Shown piece by piece: positions 23,953 through 35,228 of a DNA stretch of 64,000 bases (positions within the stretch are counted from its first letter, which is position 1; each line of letters begins with the position of its first letter). The notes under the pieces were generated by a model, which saw nothing but the letters and a program-made list of their open reading frames with translations, did not search any database and had not been told where the DNA came from. Both the position numbers and the translations under genes were made by a program. Where the stretch lies: contig CM034546.1 of NCBI GenBank assembly GCA_020055645.1, positions 134,127,875 to 134,191,874 on the forward strand, written 5' to 3'. The stretch comes from Tomocerus qinae. Lineage: Eukaryota > Arthropoda > Collembola > Entomobryomorpha > Tomoceridae.

Positions 23953-25238
23953 ATGAACATTCACTACTACTACAAAGCAATAAAAATATTTTTTTCACAA
24001 AAATTTTATTTTTATTATTTTCATATTTTAAAAATAATCTTTCAGATTTCCGACACATTTTTCTTAAATCCATTTTCATTTGACGACAAGAAATTAGTTT
24101 TGGGCTTCACTCGCAATCGACTGCATTGGAATTTCTGGTTGTTTAATCTTCTAAGCTGGATAGCTGTATGTATATACGACACTTTCAGGCTTTGAAAAGA
24201 ATATAACTCCCCTGATGCCAACTTTCAATTTTACAAAATTCTAATTTTCATCGCATATTACTATTTTTCATCTTTAGTCGTCCTTTTCGACTGTATTTAT
24301 TTGATCCTCGGCAAGAAAATGTTCGTCTTCTTTCAACATGTAATTTCCCTGTCAAAGAAAATTTAAGGTAAGTTCTACACTATCATAATCATAATATTAT
24401 ATTATTATTATGAACATCTTTTACTACTATTAAAGATCGGTTCATGATATGTTGAGAAATGTGCATATTTTTGGATGGATGCAGAAAGAAACTAGTTTCT
24501 GATATGCTTTTAGAAGAACATAATAATCTAAAGATGCTAAAGACTAGATCCACCGCTAACGGGGACGGGGCGAACTGTCACATGTCACAGACATAATTAA
24601 AAATTACGGTATTTACTGCTACTATATAGCTAGTTACATTGACAAAGTATTTCAGTTTTGAAAGCACTCAGACAATGGAAAACCCGCCTAAAAGAAATTC
24701 GGATTTTTTTAATTATAAAATTACTGCTTAAGAAAATTCATGTTATTATTGCTTAATAAAATTTTTAGGTGTATAGGCCACCATTTTTGCTTATAAACCT
24801 ATTTCGAAATATTCGTAGATTTAATTTTTTTTAATCGTTTTAAAATTCGTGCCACCGTAATGGCAACGTACTCCTCAATTACATAAATTTTGACAATTGA
24901 ATCGGATAGAAAATGTATTGTTATGATATAGTTGGACCTATAAAAAGTTATGAAATCGAAGAGTGCCACTGCTAAATAAACGCCTGAAAATGTGACTATA
25001 GGTATAGCGGACGACCAAGGATACAATATATATACATTCTATCCTTGGCTACATGTTATAGCCAAGCTTGTTTGAATTTCGAGCTAAAAACAAGATTGTC
25101 TTCGTCAAGAAAGCATTTACTACCAAAGCGCAGCTAGTTGGATAGATTCATTTGGAAACCGTCTAAAGCAGAAAACAAGCGGAGAATCACTTTAACCAAA
25201 CACGTTATTATTATTTGATTTAATTTGCTTAAAAATTC

Positions 25239-25660
25239 TAAAGCGATAAAAACGAAAACTCACACAAAAAATAACATTTTCGCATAAAAGCCAAATGTTT
25301 CGACAAACTAGTACAAAAAATGATGATTTCGTGTAAATGCGAATTGTTTAGACACAGGGCCGCAGCCAGAAAAAAATTTCGGGAGGGGCACCAAGAAAAG
25401 CGCGAAAATTTTAGCGATTTTTTGCGATTTTAGACAAAAATTTCTTTATTTTTCTCGATTTCGGAGGGGGCACGTGCCCCGGTGCCCCCCCCCCCTCGCT
25501 GCGGCCCTGTTTAGACAAACTCATTTTTATCTTCGTTTCGTTTTTAGTGCGAATTGGTCTAAACAATTAGCATTTATACGAAATCGTCATTTTTTTTGAG
25601 TTTGTCGAAACATTTGTCTTTTATGCGAAAATGTTTTTTGTGTGAGTTTTCGTTTTTAGA
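25239..25660. mobile_element. Long inverted-repeat element in the GR4 intron, interrupted by a nested element
   Basis: The left end AAAAACGAAAACTCACACAA and the reverse complement of the right end match over roughly 100 bp, including ATGTTTCGACAAACT. The centre is interrupted by the hAT-type element at 25355-25509. No coding capacity. Confidence 0.75.
25355..25509. mobile_element. Nested hAT-type MITE with 8-bp target duplication
   Basis: The ends CAGGGCCGCAGC and GCTGCGGCCCTG are exact inverted repeats, and the element is flanked by TTTAGACA at 25347-25354 and 25510-25517. The interior has a GC-rich run (CGGTGCCCCCCCCCCCTCGC). The 8-bp duplication and CAGGG terminus fit hAT-superfamily MITEs. 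Confidence 0.85.
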
Positions 25661-26709
25661 ACCATTGTTTTTTTGTATTGTATTTGCGTGGTTTGTTACT
25701 TTGTAGCAGCCATGATAATTTGGTTTGTTACTTTGTAAGCAGACGATATGATATTAACCATGGTCGGAAATATTAAGCTTTTAATGGCCTTCCAATAAAA
25801 GATTGAAGTTTAAAAAAGTGATCCCAACGTATCGATTTGAACTAATTATAAGATTGCATGATTTTATATTCATGCAACATTGGTTAATTTGATTGGACTA
25901 TTTGTGATATAGAATCTAAAATCGGAAAGAAGATCAACAGCACAGAAATAGATAGTTTTCTCAAATTTATATTCATGCTAATAATGCTCAGTACCATCAT
26001 TGTATGCATTGAGATAATCGCCCTTACAATCCAAGCCACAATTGGAGTGGAATTCGATCCTTTTCAAAGATTCATTTAAGAGAACATTCCAGAAGATATT
26101 CACACAACTCTCAGTTTCCAAATTGTCTTTGCATTATTTGTGATGATGATCCTGAGTCATGGGGCTTCCACTCACGCTACAATGGCAGTGTACTTTACAC
26201 TTTACTTCATAGGGCAAGTATATTACATACAAGGAATTTGGCCAAGTGAAGATGGTTCAAATCACAAAGACGTTGAGTAAGCAACGCGATTCTACGAATC
26301 GATGATTATACTCAATCACCGACTCAATGAATTGATATCAATGATATCTGGAGTGCTCTTTACATCTCTAGAAATCATCATAATTATTGCTGCATTCGCC
26401 ACCATCAAGATGAGGAATCTAATTCCTATGCCAGGATATCTATTTTGGCCCCTTATATTGGCTATAAACTGCAACAACGCGAAGATCACGTTGGGATATC
26501 TAGGAGAAGTCGCCGAGAGTTCCAAGGAATTTCAACCCAAATGAAGAAAAGCCGTACAATGAAAATACTCTCGAAAAAGATTGAAGATTCACAAATACTT
26601 CGCTTTTAATTGTTGTGGCTTTTTTCTAATTCAGCGTGAGACGTATGTAACATTTATGCAAAATGTTGTCGATAACACAATCAATTTGCTTATGACATAT
26701 CATTTGTAA

Positions 26710-27048
26710 CATTATAATATGTGTAGTCTTATGTATAATATGAATTAATTAGGCGCTTGCGCATTTTCGCTTACGCTACTAGACATAGACAGTTACATAC
26801 ATAGGAAGTAAATTTTTTCCTCTATCTAAATGGTAGTTACATAATACTAAACAACTAAACATACCTAAAAATTTCATTCATTTTTGTCCAGCGTACACTT
26901 TTGCTTAAACATATTGGGGTTGTTGTGAATCCATTTATTTCCAACTAAAATTTAAAAAATTCCGAATTAATTTTAGCTTTCCTTATCAATAAGGGCGATG
27001 AGATATTTATTAATTGTATAAAAAACAACCACAATCCTTTGGTTTGTG
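26710..27048. other. Convergent spacer between GR4 and the prolyl hydroxylase gene
   Basis: 339 bp, AT-rich, nothing recognised. Confidence 0.5.
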
Positions 27049-30000
27049 TCAAAAGTTTAGTTTATTCGTACCCCATTTTTCACCAAGTAAAACAGGACAT
27101 CCTAAAGAAAATAAAAGTAACCCTTTAGTTATACTTCAATTGCCTTTCAACGGAAACTATTTATTACTATTATTATTATACTATTATTTCAGAATGAATG
27201 TGACGGAAATAATTAGAGCTGGGCTGAATAAATTCTAACGAATAATTTTCCAAGCTGTTCTTAGCTAAGCGAAACATAATATTATACCATGATATAGCTT
27301 TAGTAATTCTCAAAACCTTTCTGTGCTGAGCTTATCATACTAAAAATCTTATCTGATTTCTATGTTCACAGTTTATATAGATTTTTTAAATTGCGATTCA
27401 TTGTTTCAGAAGATATTATTGTTATCAAATTTTTACTGTTCATTACAAATCCATCAATCGTTGATATTTATATCGTAAGATATTGTACACTCACCTCCGT
27501 GCCATGCTTTGTAGTCCACTTCCCCATTTCGTTTAGAGTTGTACCAAAATACTGCTGAGCCTTTAACGGGAGGGACAGCCACTCCAGCTGAAGTAAAAGC
27601 TGTATTCCCACCGAGTTCCACGTCATTTAGCTGAATACAAAAACATTCACCTTTATACTATACTTAAATGATTTTTTATTATTTATTTATGACTTACGTA
27701 AAGCATAAACGTGGCTGTACGATCTCCAACATTATGCTGAACCAATCTATCGTATTCATCCGTACCGTATAGCTTAAAGCATAAAATATTGACAAATCAA
27801 TTAAAATGACACAGTGACAAACTATGCATGTACCCATCAAAATTTGACATAATAAAAACAACATAATTTATTTAGGTTGACTTTGAGTCGCACAAAATCT
27901 TACAGAGTCAAGGTGAACATTGAAATATCCTCCCGTGGCATAAACTGCAACCTGAAGATCATTGGTATGAGGTTTGCATGATGTGATTAGTTCAGTGAGG
28001 TAGCCTATTCTTTGACTCAGCAGCAATACTGGCTGATATTCATCTTCACTAAGCCAAGAATACATTGATGTCCGTGAATTATGGTAGGGAGTTTTCTTTT
28101 CTTCCTCGTCGCTTTTCTTGGAATGACTAACTGTTGATCTTTCTATTAAAGGAATTGCTGTCTTCTTCAAATAAGTTATGAAATTTTCCCCAATAAAGTC
28201 ATACACTTGAAATATATACGGGTCTTTGCTGAAAAGTTCCATCTTTTGCGGATTTATATACCAAGCCGGATTAATTTTGGATTCATACCAACAATAAAGT
28301 TCCGACTTCTCCTTCTCAGACTAAGACAAAGGGAAAAGATATGAAACACCAATTAAAAAGATTATTTTATATATACTAATTATTGGCCAAAATCATTTAC
28401 TTGTAAATTTCCTCCTTTGCATAACGTTGAGAATGCAGTCAGGTCATTCAAGGACGGATAAGGTAAGGCCTTTCCCCTGCTTTTATACTTCCGCTTGAGA
28501 AGCTTCTTTTGAGGGAGCAAAACGAAGTCTGAGTCGATCTTATTAAAAAATTGGTATTGATTGTGGTGACTGGGCCTTTCTTCTACCCAATTTTCATCGT
28601 GCTGTTACCGTACATTAACAATTTAGTCAAATAAAGCCACAATGCAAAATACAAGCACAATTGCATGTTATAATTTAATTTTGACCACATGCCTTTTTGA
28701 TAATATCCTCCAGTAGCTCAACTATAAGTTCCATGTCCAGATAATCCAATATTGGGTGTGCAGCAGCATCCGATCTTTTCTTTTCGGCAATGTCCATCCA
28801 TTCAAGGGCCAATGAATATTGCTTGTTATTTAACAGGGCGAATTTCGCTATTTCAAAGCAATGAATTGCCGAAAGGCGTGCTTTCATTGTCACATTGGCG
28901 ATAATCCCATTTGCAAACTAAAAGATTAATATTAATGAGTACAATTGCGGGAATTACAACAGTTTTATGAAAGTATTAGAAGATAAATATACAATACTAG
29001 GCGGTCACAGGGCCCAGGCCCTGTTAGAAATAAAGCTAGTGTGTATTCCGGGGCAGTATTGTACGATTTATATCACGGTTTCTACTTTAGTGGGCCAGGG
29101 GTAGAGATTTAACATTGACAGAGAGTCAAAAATTATTCCAAAACTTCGCCTTACTAAGACCGAATCAACTTTTTGGGTTGAAGTAAGAGAGTGGTTGTGA
29201 TAAGTACTTGTGCAACCACTGCCTTACTTCAAATAAACTTTTGTTTTTAAATTGAAATGTGGGCATTGGAAACTTACTCCCGTCGCCCACCATGGTCACT
29301 TGGCTAAGGATCTACGGTACTCTGAACCACCATTATACAAACTGCCATTAATTGACAATGGCCATTTTTGAGGTCAAGTTAACCTTAATTGACAATATAG
29401 CGATCAATTAGAAAGTTGAATGTTTTTGATTGTAATTTATGTCCCATAAGAGAGTTTGAGCTTTTATATGGGACTTTTTTTTGCATTGACCTTATTATTC
29501 CTGAGTACCATTCCTGTCTGTGGTCTGTTATACTGGGACCAAGATTCAAGTAGTCATGGGTATTCAGCCTTTGGAGTTAATTAATTACAAGATCCATAAT
29601 ACGAAAATGAGTGAGGGGAAGCAGTTTATTTGTCTCCGTCGGATAAAAGAGAATAACACTTGACAGTATGCATAATGGTGAGTCAGAGTAACTCACCACA
29701 CAGTAATCAAGACTTCTTGTAGTCTATTCTTTTTATTTCATAATAAGTGAATCAAAAGTCGGAGTCTAATTTTTTTTAAATCATCTTGTCTACAACGTGC
29801 TTTAATTTAAGATCCCTCCTCTTCTCTTCAGAATAAATTGGCAAAAAATTGCATACTCTACAGTCGTTCATAGTGATAATCAATCACTAATCACTATACA
29901 GAAGAATGTTGTAGTTTTCCAATTTATTCTGAAAAGAACAGGAGGGGAAATGGGAGAAAATGAAAATGAGAGAAGAGTAGAATCCCTATACTGCTATTGT

Positions 30001-31497
30001 GCTTGGTGTTTGGTGCTTAGCCGCGTTTTAGAATTGGGGAAAATTATCACACAGAAGTACAAACATACAAATGGAATTGTCAAGTGACTAACTTTTGCCG
30101 TTTATCTAATAGTAAAGTAATGATTGAATAAAGAAGTTTCAACTACCACCACGCACAACAGTGACTTTCATCATCGCGCAACTTAGACCATTCTGTTTTG
30201 AAACTGCGAACACACAACATACAAACATCCGTACATACAAGAATTCCGATTATGTTTATATATTATAGTTGAATCCTAGCACACAAAGTGTGCTAGAAAA
30301 TGTTGCAATCAGTAAATTTCTAGCGACTGCGCATTGGCCCGAATTTCATAGACCGTTGATTGGACTCAGTAGTCTAGGCTTTGCTCATTAATTACAAAAT
30401 ATTACCCTTGCTCATTAGTTACAAAATATTACGGACATAGATACAAACATTTATTCAAGAATAGTGAAAGAATCCCATGCGCATGCCCCAGTTTATCTTT
30501 ATGTAGAGTAAAGATAGTCATGATGTTACAATACAAATTACAAAATTTTATAAAGGGGGACATTGGCAATGTTTTAATTTAATTATTAATATTAATTGTA
30601 AAGCATTATAATTATTTTAGATTAATAATCTACTTCAATGTTTAACTAAAGGGAGTTTGCAGTTTGCACTGGCATAAGCACTTTCTTGTGAATATGTACT
30701 AATGCGGATATTTCCCACCTGTTTCAAATAATGTTTCTTAGGTATATCATTAAATTAATTTTACCTCTGTTAAGTTTAAGTCGTATACATCATGTAATGT
30801 TAGTAAATTGTTCATTGAGTCGTTTAAATCTTTCTCGGTAGGAGGAACAAAGGATCCTAATTCTATTGCAGCTTCAAATTTTTCCAATATTTCTGGTGAA
30901 TTGTTTTAATTAAATACCAAAGTTATGGTACGTGTGCATGTATTATTTTAAATATAAATTTAATTTTTGTATTAGCATAAACACCATGTACGTACCAAAA
31001 TCTGTACTGGAGAGCAAAAGGTTTTTAACTTCAGGAAAGTCAATGACATAACGCCAAATCATTCTATAGGACCAGATTGGATTTCCATGGATAAGGAAAT
31101 ACTTGTTCCTTCCACTGGTACCATTTGAACTATTAAAAGCCACAAGTGTACTCTCCTCATAATCTGCGACATATCTGTGAAAGTAACGTATGGAATTAAT
31201 ATATAGGAGGCAACATGTTATTATTATTATTAATCTCAATCACCTTTTTAAAAAATGTTCCGGCTCTCTGTCCAATTTAGAGACGTAGTTTTTGATAACG
31301 CCATATAAATCTTCTTCGACCTTCGTCAAATACCACAAATCCACTGGCGAATGAGAATAATTAATCTCATCCGTATCTAAATTCACAATTTCATCCCCAA
31401 CAATTAAATTCTCTGTTGTCCGTCCATCCTCTTCCTTTCCTGTGCAATAGAATACATTACTTAAAGCTAAAAATGTCACCAACATCGACGTCTGCAT
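27049..31497 (-). CDS. Prolyl 4-hydroxylase alpha subunit (collagen type), 9 exons, 555 aa
   Basis: Exons: 31497-31244, 31174-30996, 30892-30765, 28917-28693, 28601-28401, 28320-27904, 27772-27698, 27630-27495, 27101-27049. The enzyme hydroxylates collagen proline in the ER using Fe(II) and 2-oxoglutarate. Seen: signal peptide at the start (MQTSMLVTFLALSNVFYCTG), an N-terminal dimerisation region, a helical peptide-binding region (LALEWMDIAEKK) and the dioxygenase domain. That domain has the HxD iron ligands (NVHLDS), the second His (AWHGG then CPVLLGEKW) and the Lys expected to hold 2-oxoglutarate (GEK). GDRTATFMLY and KGSAVFWYN are typical. Oddities: intron 4 fits only as GC-AG (28692-28602), and the protein ends at GTNKLNF, lacking the usual final tail after NKW. 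Intron 3 (1.8 kb) is full of repeats. Insect genomes often carry many diverged copies; this may be a specialised one. Confidence 0.88.
29175..29232. mobile_element. MITE, GGTTGAAGTAAGGCAG family, copy C (short)
   Basis: Only 58 bp: GGGTTGAAGTAAGAGAGTGG, then TGCAACCACTGCCTTACTTC. The two terminal repeats lie almost back to back, so the interior seems deleted. In intron 3 of the prolyl hydroxylase gene. Confidence 0.6.
29812..29950. repeat. Inverted repeat in prolyl hydroxylase intron 3
   Basis: CAGAATAAATTGG near 29830 is repeated inverted as CCAATTTATTCTG near 29920. Longer flanking arms pair CTCCTCTTCTCTT with a near-complement (AAGAACAGGAGG). Probably a decayed MITE. Confidence 0.5.
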
Positions 31498-32386
31498 GTC
31501 TTATTTTAAATAGTTAATATGTCCAGTGTTTTTCCGTTAAGTATGCAAATAGGCAAATAAATTGTAATGCATACAATTATTGGATAGTTTGTAGCGATAT
31601 AAAAATTACCAAAGTGGGGACTAAATATTTAGCTTTCTATTATTGATACAATTCGTTAATGACAATGACCGATGACAATTCAATATATATATTTAACTGT
31701 GTCAAGTTTCACTTTTACATTACAAACATTTTACAACTTTTACTAAACAACGTGCCAATTTATTTACACAAAAAATAAATGATTATCTCCTAACTATTAT
31801 ATTATTATCCATCCCCATTTTTCAATGTCCTAAAACAAATAACAAGGAAATAATATACTGTAAACTAGGGTAAGTACAAAATATGCTCATCTTAAAAATG
31901 AACAAAATTAAAGACATCTGTGTAAGAATTGTTCAACCTGCATCGTCCATGCATTTATTTATTCTATTCGTTTCGTTTCGTTAAAAATGTTATAGTTTAA
32001 ATAGTCATATACGTACAGCATTCGAGGCTATCTTGTATGTGGCGACAATTGCAATCGGTCGATAATACTAGCGCATTTTAAATAAATGCATATGGACGAT
32101 GCAGGTTGGTCAATTCTGACATATGATTCCATAATCAGAGGGGCAGAAAATCAAACTTCCACCAGATGAGACCCTGACGGCCAAAATAATTGTATAAGCA
32201 TTGTAAAACATGCAAAAATTATATTTGCAACTTTTATTAAAACTTCCTAAATGTTAATGTAAGGATTAAAATATTCAAAAATCAATAAATATAGATTGGA
32301 CCAAAATACATAAAAGTTAAATGTAAAATCACAATTTAACACAAAATCTTCAGCAACTTGTCGTGTTTTGGGCATGTTGATAAATT
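31498..32386. other. Intergenic region with an inverted-repeat element
   Basis: 889 bp between the prolyl hydroxylase start and the P450 stop (both on the minus strand). It contains the inverted-repeat element at 31935-32107; otherwise AT-rich. Confidence 0.5.
31935..32107. mobile_element. Inverted-repeat element (MITE-like)
   Basis: The left end AACCTGCATCGTCCATGCAT is repeated inverted at the right end (ATGGACGATGCAGGTT), with a 2-bp insertion in one arm. About 173 bp, no ORF. Confidence 0.6.
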
Positions 32387-35228
32387 TCAATTTTGTACAG
32401 GAACAAATTTTACATGAAAAGGTTTGACTCGGGAAGTAAACGAAGAATTCGGGTCCAATCCCAGATTTTCGTTAAGATTAGCCAAATGGATTGTATATTT
32501 TTGGAGCATTCCAATTAAGAAAGTAAATATTGTAATGCTGGCTACATTCTCTCCCAAGCACACACGTTTCCCTGGAAGAAATCGAAACCCTTATCAAACT
32601 ATATAAGTAAAATTTAATTTAATTTTGTATGACATTAACCTGCTCCAAAGTTAAGAACTCGACGCATTTTCGCCTGGTCCAAACAGCCATCATTGTCGTA
32701 AAATCGCTCCGGGCGAAAATTGTAGGGGTCTCCCCAAAATTTTTCATCGTAGTGAATGCTATACAGATTTACAGCTGCCGCAGTTCCCTGATCATCATAA
32801 AAATAATATCGAAATTGTATTTAAAAATTTACAAAATACGTATTTTTGATTTTCTTTTAATATTTTTTAGTATTTTGTATCTGAAATAACCTTCTTTATA
32901 AATGTATCGTTGATGTAGCAGTCAGAAATGGCACCTCTAAAATTAAGAGGGACTATACTGGCCATTCGATGCACTTCTTGTATCACTGCTTGAGTGTAGG
33001 GTAAGCTGAAACAAATGCCGTATAATATCTTAATTAAAATTGGCTCGTTCATTAAATTAAAATAATTATTCAAAGGAGTTTATCTCCTTTGTACAACTTT
33101 CATATTTCTGTCTGTCTGTCAAAAAATTGTAAATTCAGGTCACATTTCCCCTGACAGGAGGATTAGTACAAACTGAAAGAAACTGAAATCATTACTTTCG
33201 TTCTGTTTATTGTAGAAGGTCGTGCAATAGCTTTCGACGCTTTCTTTCGACAGATGATAGACCAATGTTCGTAAAGAGGTCAGGAATCGGAATCACCTTG
33301 GATAAACTCCTTTGTTATTATATTCTGTTTTGCAATAGTTTATTAGGAAATTACTTCGTTTTATTAGAATAATACGATGGATCGTTGTCGCCTATGACAG
33401 TTTTGATTTCCATTTGCATTCTTTGCTGAACATCAGGATGCATTGCCAGGTGCATGACAGCAAATTCGAGAGTAGAGCTCGTGGTGTCCACACCAGCCTC
33501 AAATATATCAAAAAGTGTCACCATTAAATTGTCGGCGTTGAAAATATGCTTCATTTTATTGCTTTCATTGCTATTGGACGTCATTTGGCGAACAAAACTG
33601 TCCGTGAAGTTTTCATCGCTATCATTAAATTCATTCTCCTGCATAGATTGCACGCTTCTGTTGATAACATCCTGCAATACATTATTTTACACACCAGTTA
33701 AAATAAATACACACCATAAATGTAATATCATGGTATTTATCTTATCTAAATGAAGAACGGAGTTGCAAACTAGTCACCTTTAATATTAGCAATAAATAAA
33801 TAATAATATGATGTTTATATTTATATAAGTCAAGTCTTAACTGAGAAGTGTCTCTTCATTACACTCTGCGCTTTGTACAATTTGTGGAAGCTAAAGATGT
33901 CCCTCGCTTTCAAAATGAAAAATCTTATCAGATCTGCTAACATAAATAAATAGAAGTTTGTTTCCACTAAATGATCTGTCGCTTTGACGATTTCCTGGAA
34001 ATTGGGATCATCTGCTGAAAACTCAGTGCCCTCAATTATTCTCCAGATAACGTTAATTGTCGACAGGGAAAATAGATTCCGTACAAGAACATTATTTCCA
34101 GTTTTCTTGACTGTGTTCTCCAGATTTTGCAAAAGATTTTTCATTTCTTCGTGGGTAGTGTATTCCAAATTATTTTTTTTGCCAAGGCCAAGTTGAAACA
34201 TTGTTTTAACTGTGTACCGTCTGGTTTTCTTCCAGACGTCTCCACTTGATGTCAGTATACCTAAATTTAGAAAATGAAATTTATTATATACGCAGGAAAA
34301 TAATAATGCAAGTCTTATTGCAAAAATAAAATATAGAATTCCTGCAGAAAATAATTTCGAAATTACACAAATTAATCATTTTATAGGAAAATAAATCTCT
34401 CCTTGTATATTATATTGCAAAAACAAAATTACAAAGGTAATAGAAAAATAATAACCTAGACAGGCACGTATCCAGAAATTTAGTCAGGGGGGGCACAACC
34501 AAAAAAATAATGGGAAACATAAAATATATTCGCGCGAAGCGAGAAATTTTTCCAGTTTTGGCCTTTTTTGGAAAACAAATTCTCTTTTTCTCAGATTTAG
34601 GGGGCGCTGTGCCCCCCGCACTTACTGGATACATGCTTAAACCTAGATATGAAAATTGAAATTATATACTAGGGGCACAATTTACAATTTAATTTTGAGT
34701 AAACTACCTGTAGTTAAATAAATATCAAAAATGTACTTACCTCTATCTTGACAACCATTTGCTCTAACATTAAGCAGCGGACTTTTGGGTCTGTCCATCC
34801 ACTGATCAGGTGAGTTCATTAACTGCTTAATTGCTTCGTAGTCGTTGGAAAGAACAACTTATATTCAAAATTAATATCTAATTAAATACCTTTTTTGTAA
34901 AAAGTTGCAATGTGTTAGTAGGATTATTTATTTAATAGTAGTAATAAATAAACTTACTCATTGGACAGTTGGAGTGGAATTTTAAAGAGCACATGTTTCC
35001 AAATCTCATGAAAACCTCACTTATTGGGACTTCCGCCATTCCCAGACTATGCTTAACAGCGTACAAGAGATATTTGGACACAGGAAATATTTCTATAGTG
35101 TCCTTTGTACCCTTTTTTCCTCGCACTAAAACGTAGAACAGTAGGCCAAAAAGTGCGGCCACTGAATAAAATTGAAAACTTAACGAAAATGCATCTAGTT
35201 TGAAACTGCCCTGAGTTTTAGTATCCAT
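32387..35228 (-). CDS. Cytochrome P450 (CYP2-like clan), 7 exons, 523 aa
   Basis: Exons: 35228-34958, 34857-34741, 34260-33842, 33671-33355, 33005-32891, 32787-32640 and 32571-32387, with consistent phase. A membrane-bound haem-thiolate monooxygenase. Seen: N-terminal anchor (FYSVAALFGLLFYVLV), helix C with WKKTRRY, I-helix oxygen-binding motif AGVDTTSST, helix K ExxR as EVHR, PERF meander (FRPERF) and the haem loop FGAGKRVCLG split over exons 6 and 7. The start at 35228 puts 15 residues before the anchor; an in-frame ATG at 35288 would add 20. It lacks an obvious proline hinge after the anchor, and the N-terminal part is less typical than that of the second P450. The substrate is unknown; detoxification is common for the clan. 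Introns 3 and 4 hold repeat sequence. Confidence 0.88.
34461..34639. mobile_element. MITE, (A)AGCACGTATCCAG family, copy 2, 8-bp target duplication
   Basis: In a P450 intron. It starts CAGGCACGTATCCAGAA and ends CTGGATACATGCTTA (inverted), flanked by AACCTAGA at 34453-34460 and 34640-34647. The 8-bp duplication fits a hAT-type element. Confidence 0.8.

Larger units (their letters stand above)
23953..26709 (+). pseudogene. GR4: duplicate of GR3 with six nonsense codons and no indel
   Basis: It aligns to GR3 along its whole length. Exon 1 (23953-24367, 415 nt) and exon 2 (25913-26709, 797 nt) have exactly the same lengths as in GR3. ATG, GT donor, AG acceptor and the final stop are all retained. 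Six in-frame stops interrupt it: TGA 24193-24195 (Trp in GR3), TAA 24364-24366 (Glu), TAA 26077-26079 (Gln), TAA 26278-26280 (Glu), TGA 26542-26544 (Trp) and TGA 26560-26562 (Gly). Each is one substitution from the GR3 codon. The intron is longer (1545 against 673 bp) because of a palindromic transposon with a second one nested inside it. The simplest reading is a pseudogene. The total absence of frameshifts is odd and leaves room for readthrough or gene conversion from GR3. Confidence 0.85.

Noticed and set aside
23953..26709. The GR4 stops as sequencing errors
   Set aside because: Six separate substitutions with no indel, accompanied by many ordinary differences from GR3 and an independently expanded intron, point to a real diverged copy. 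Allelic variation cannot be excluded.
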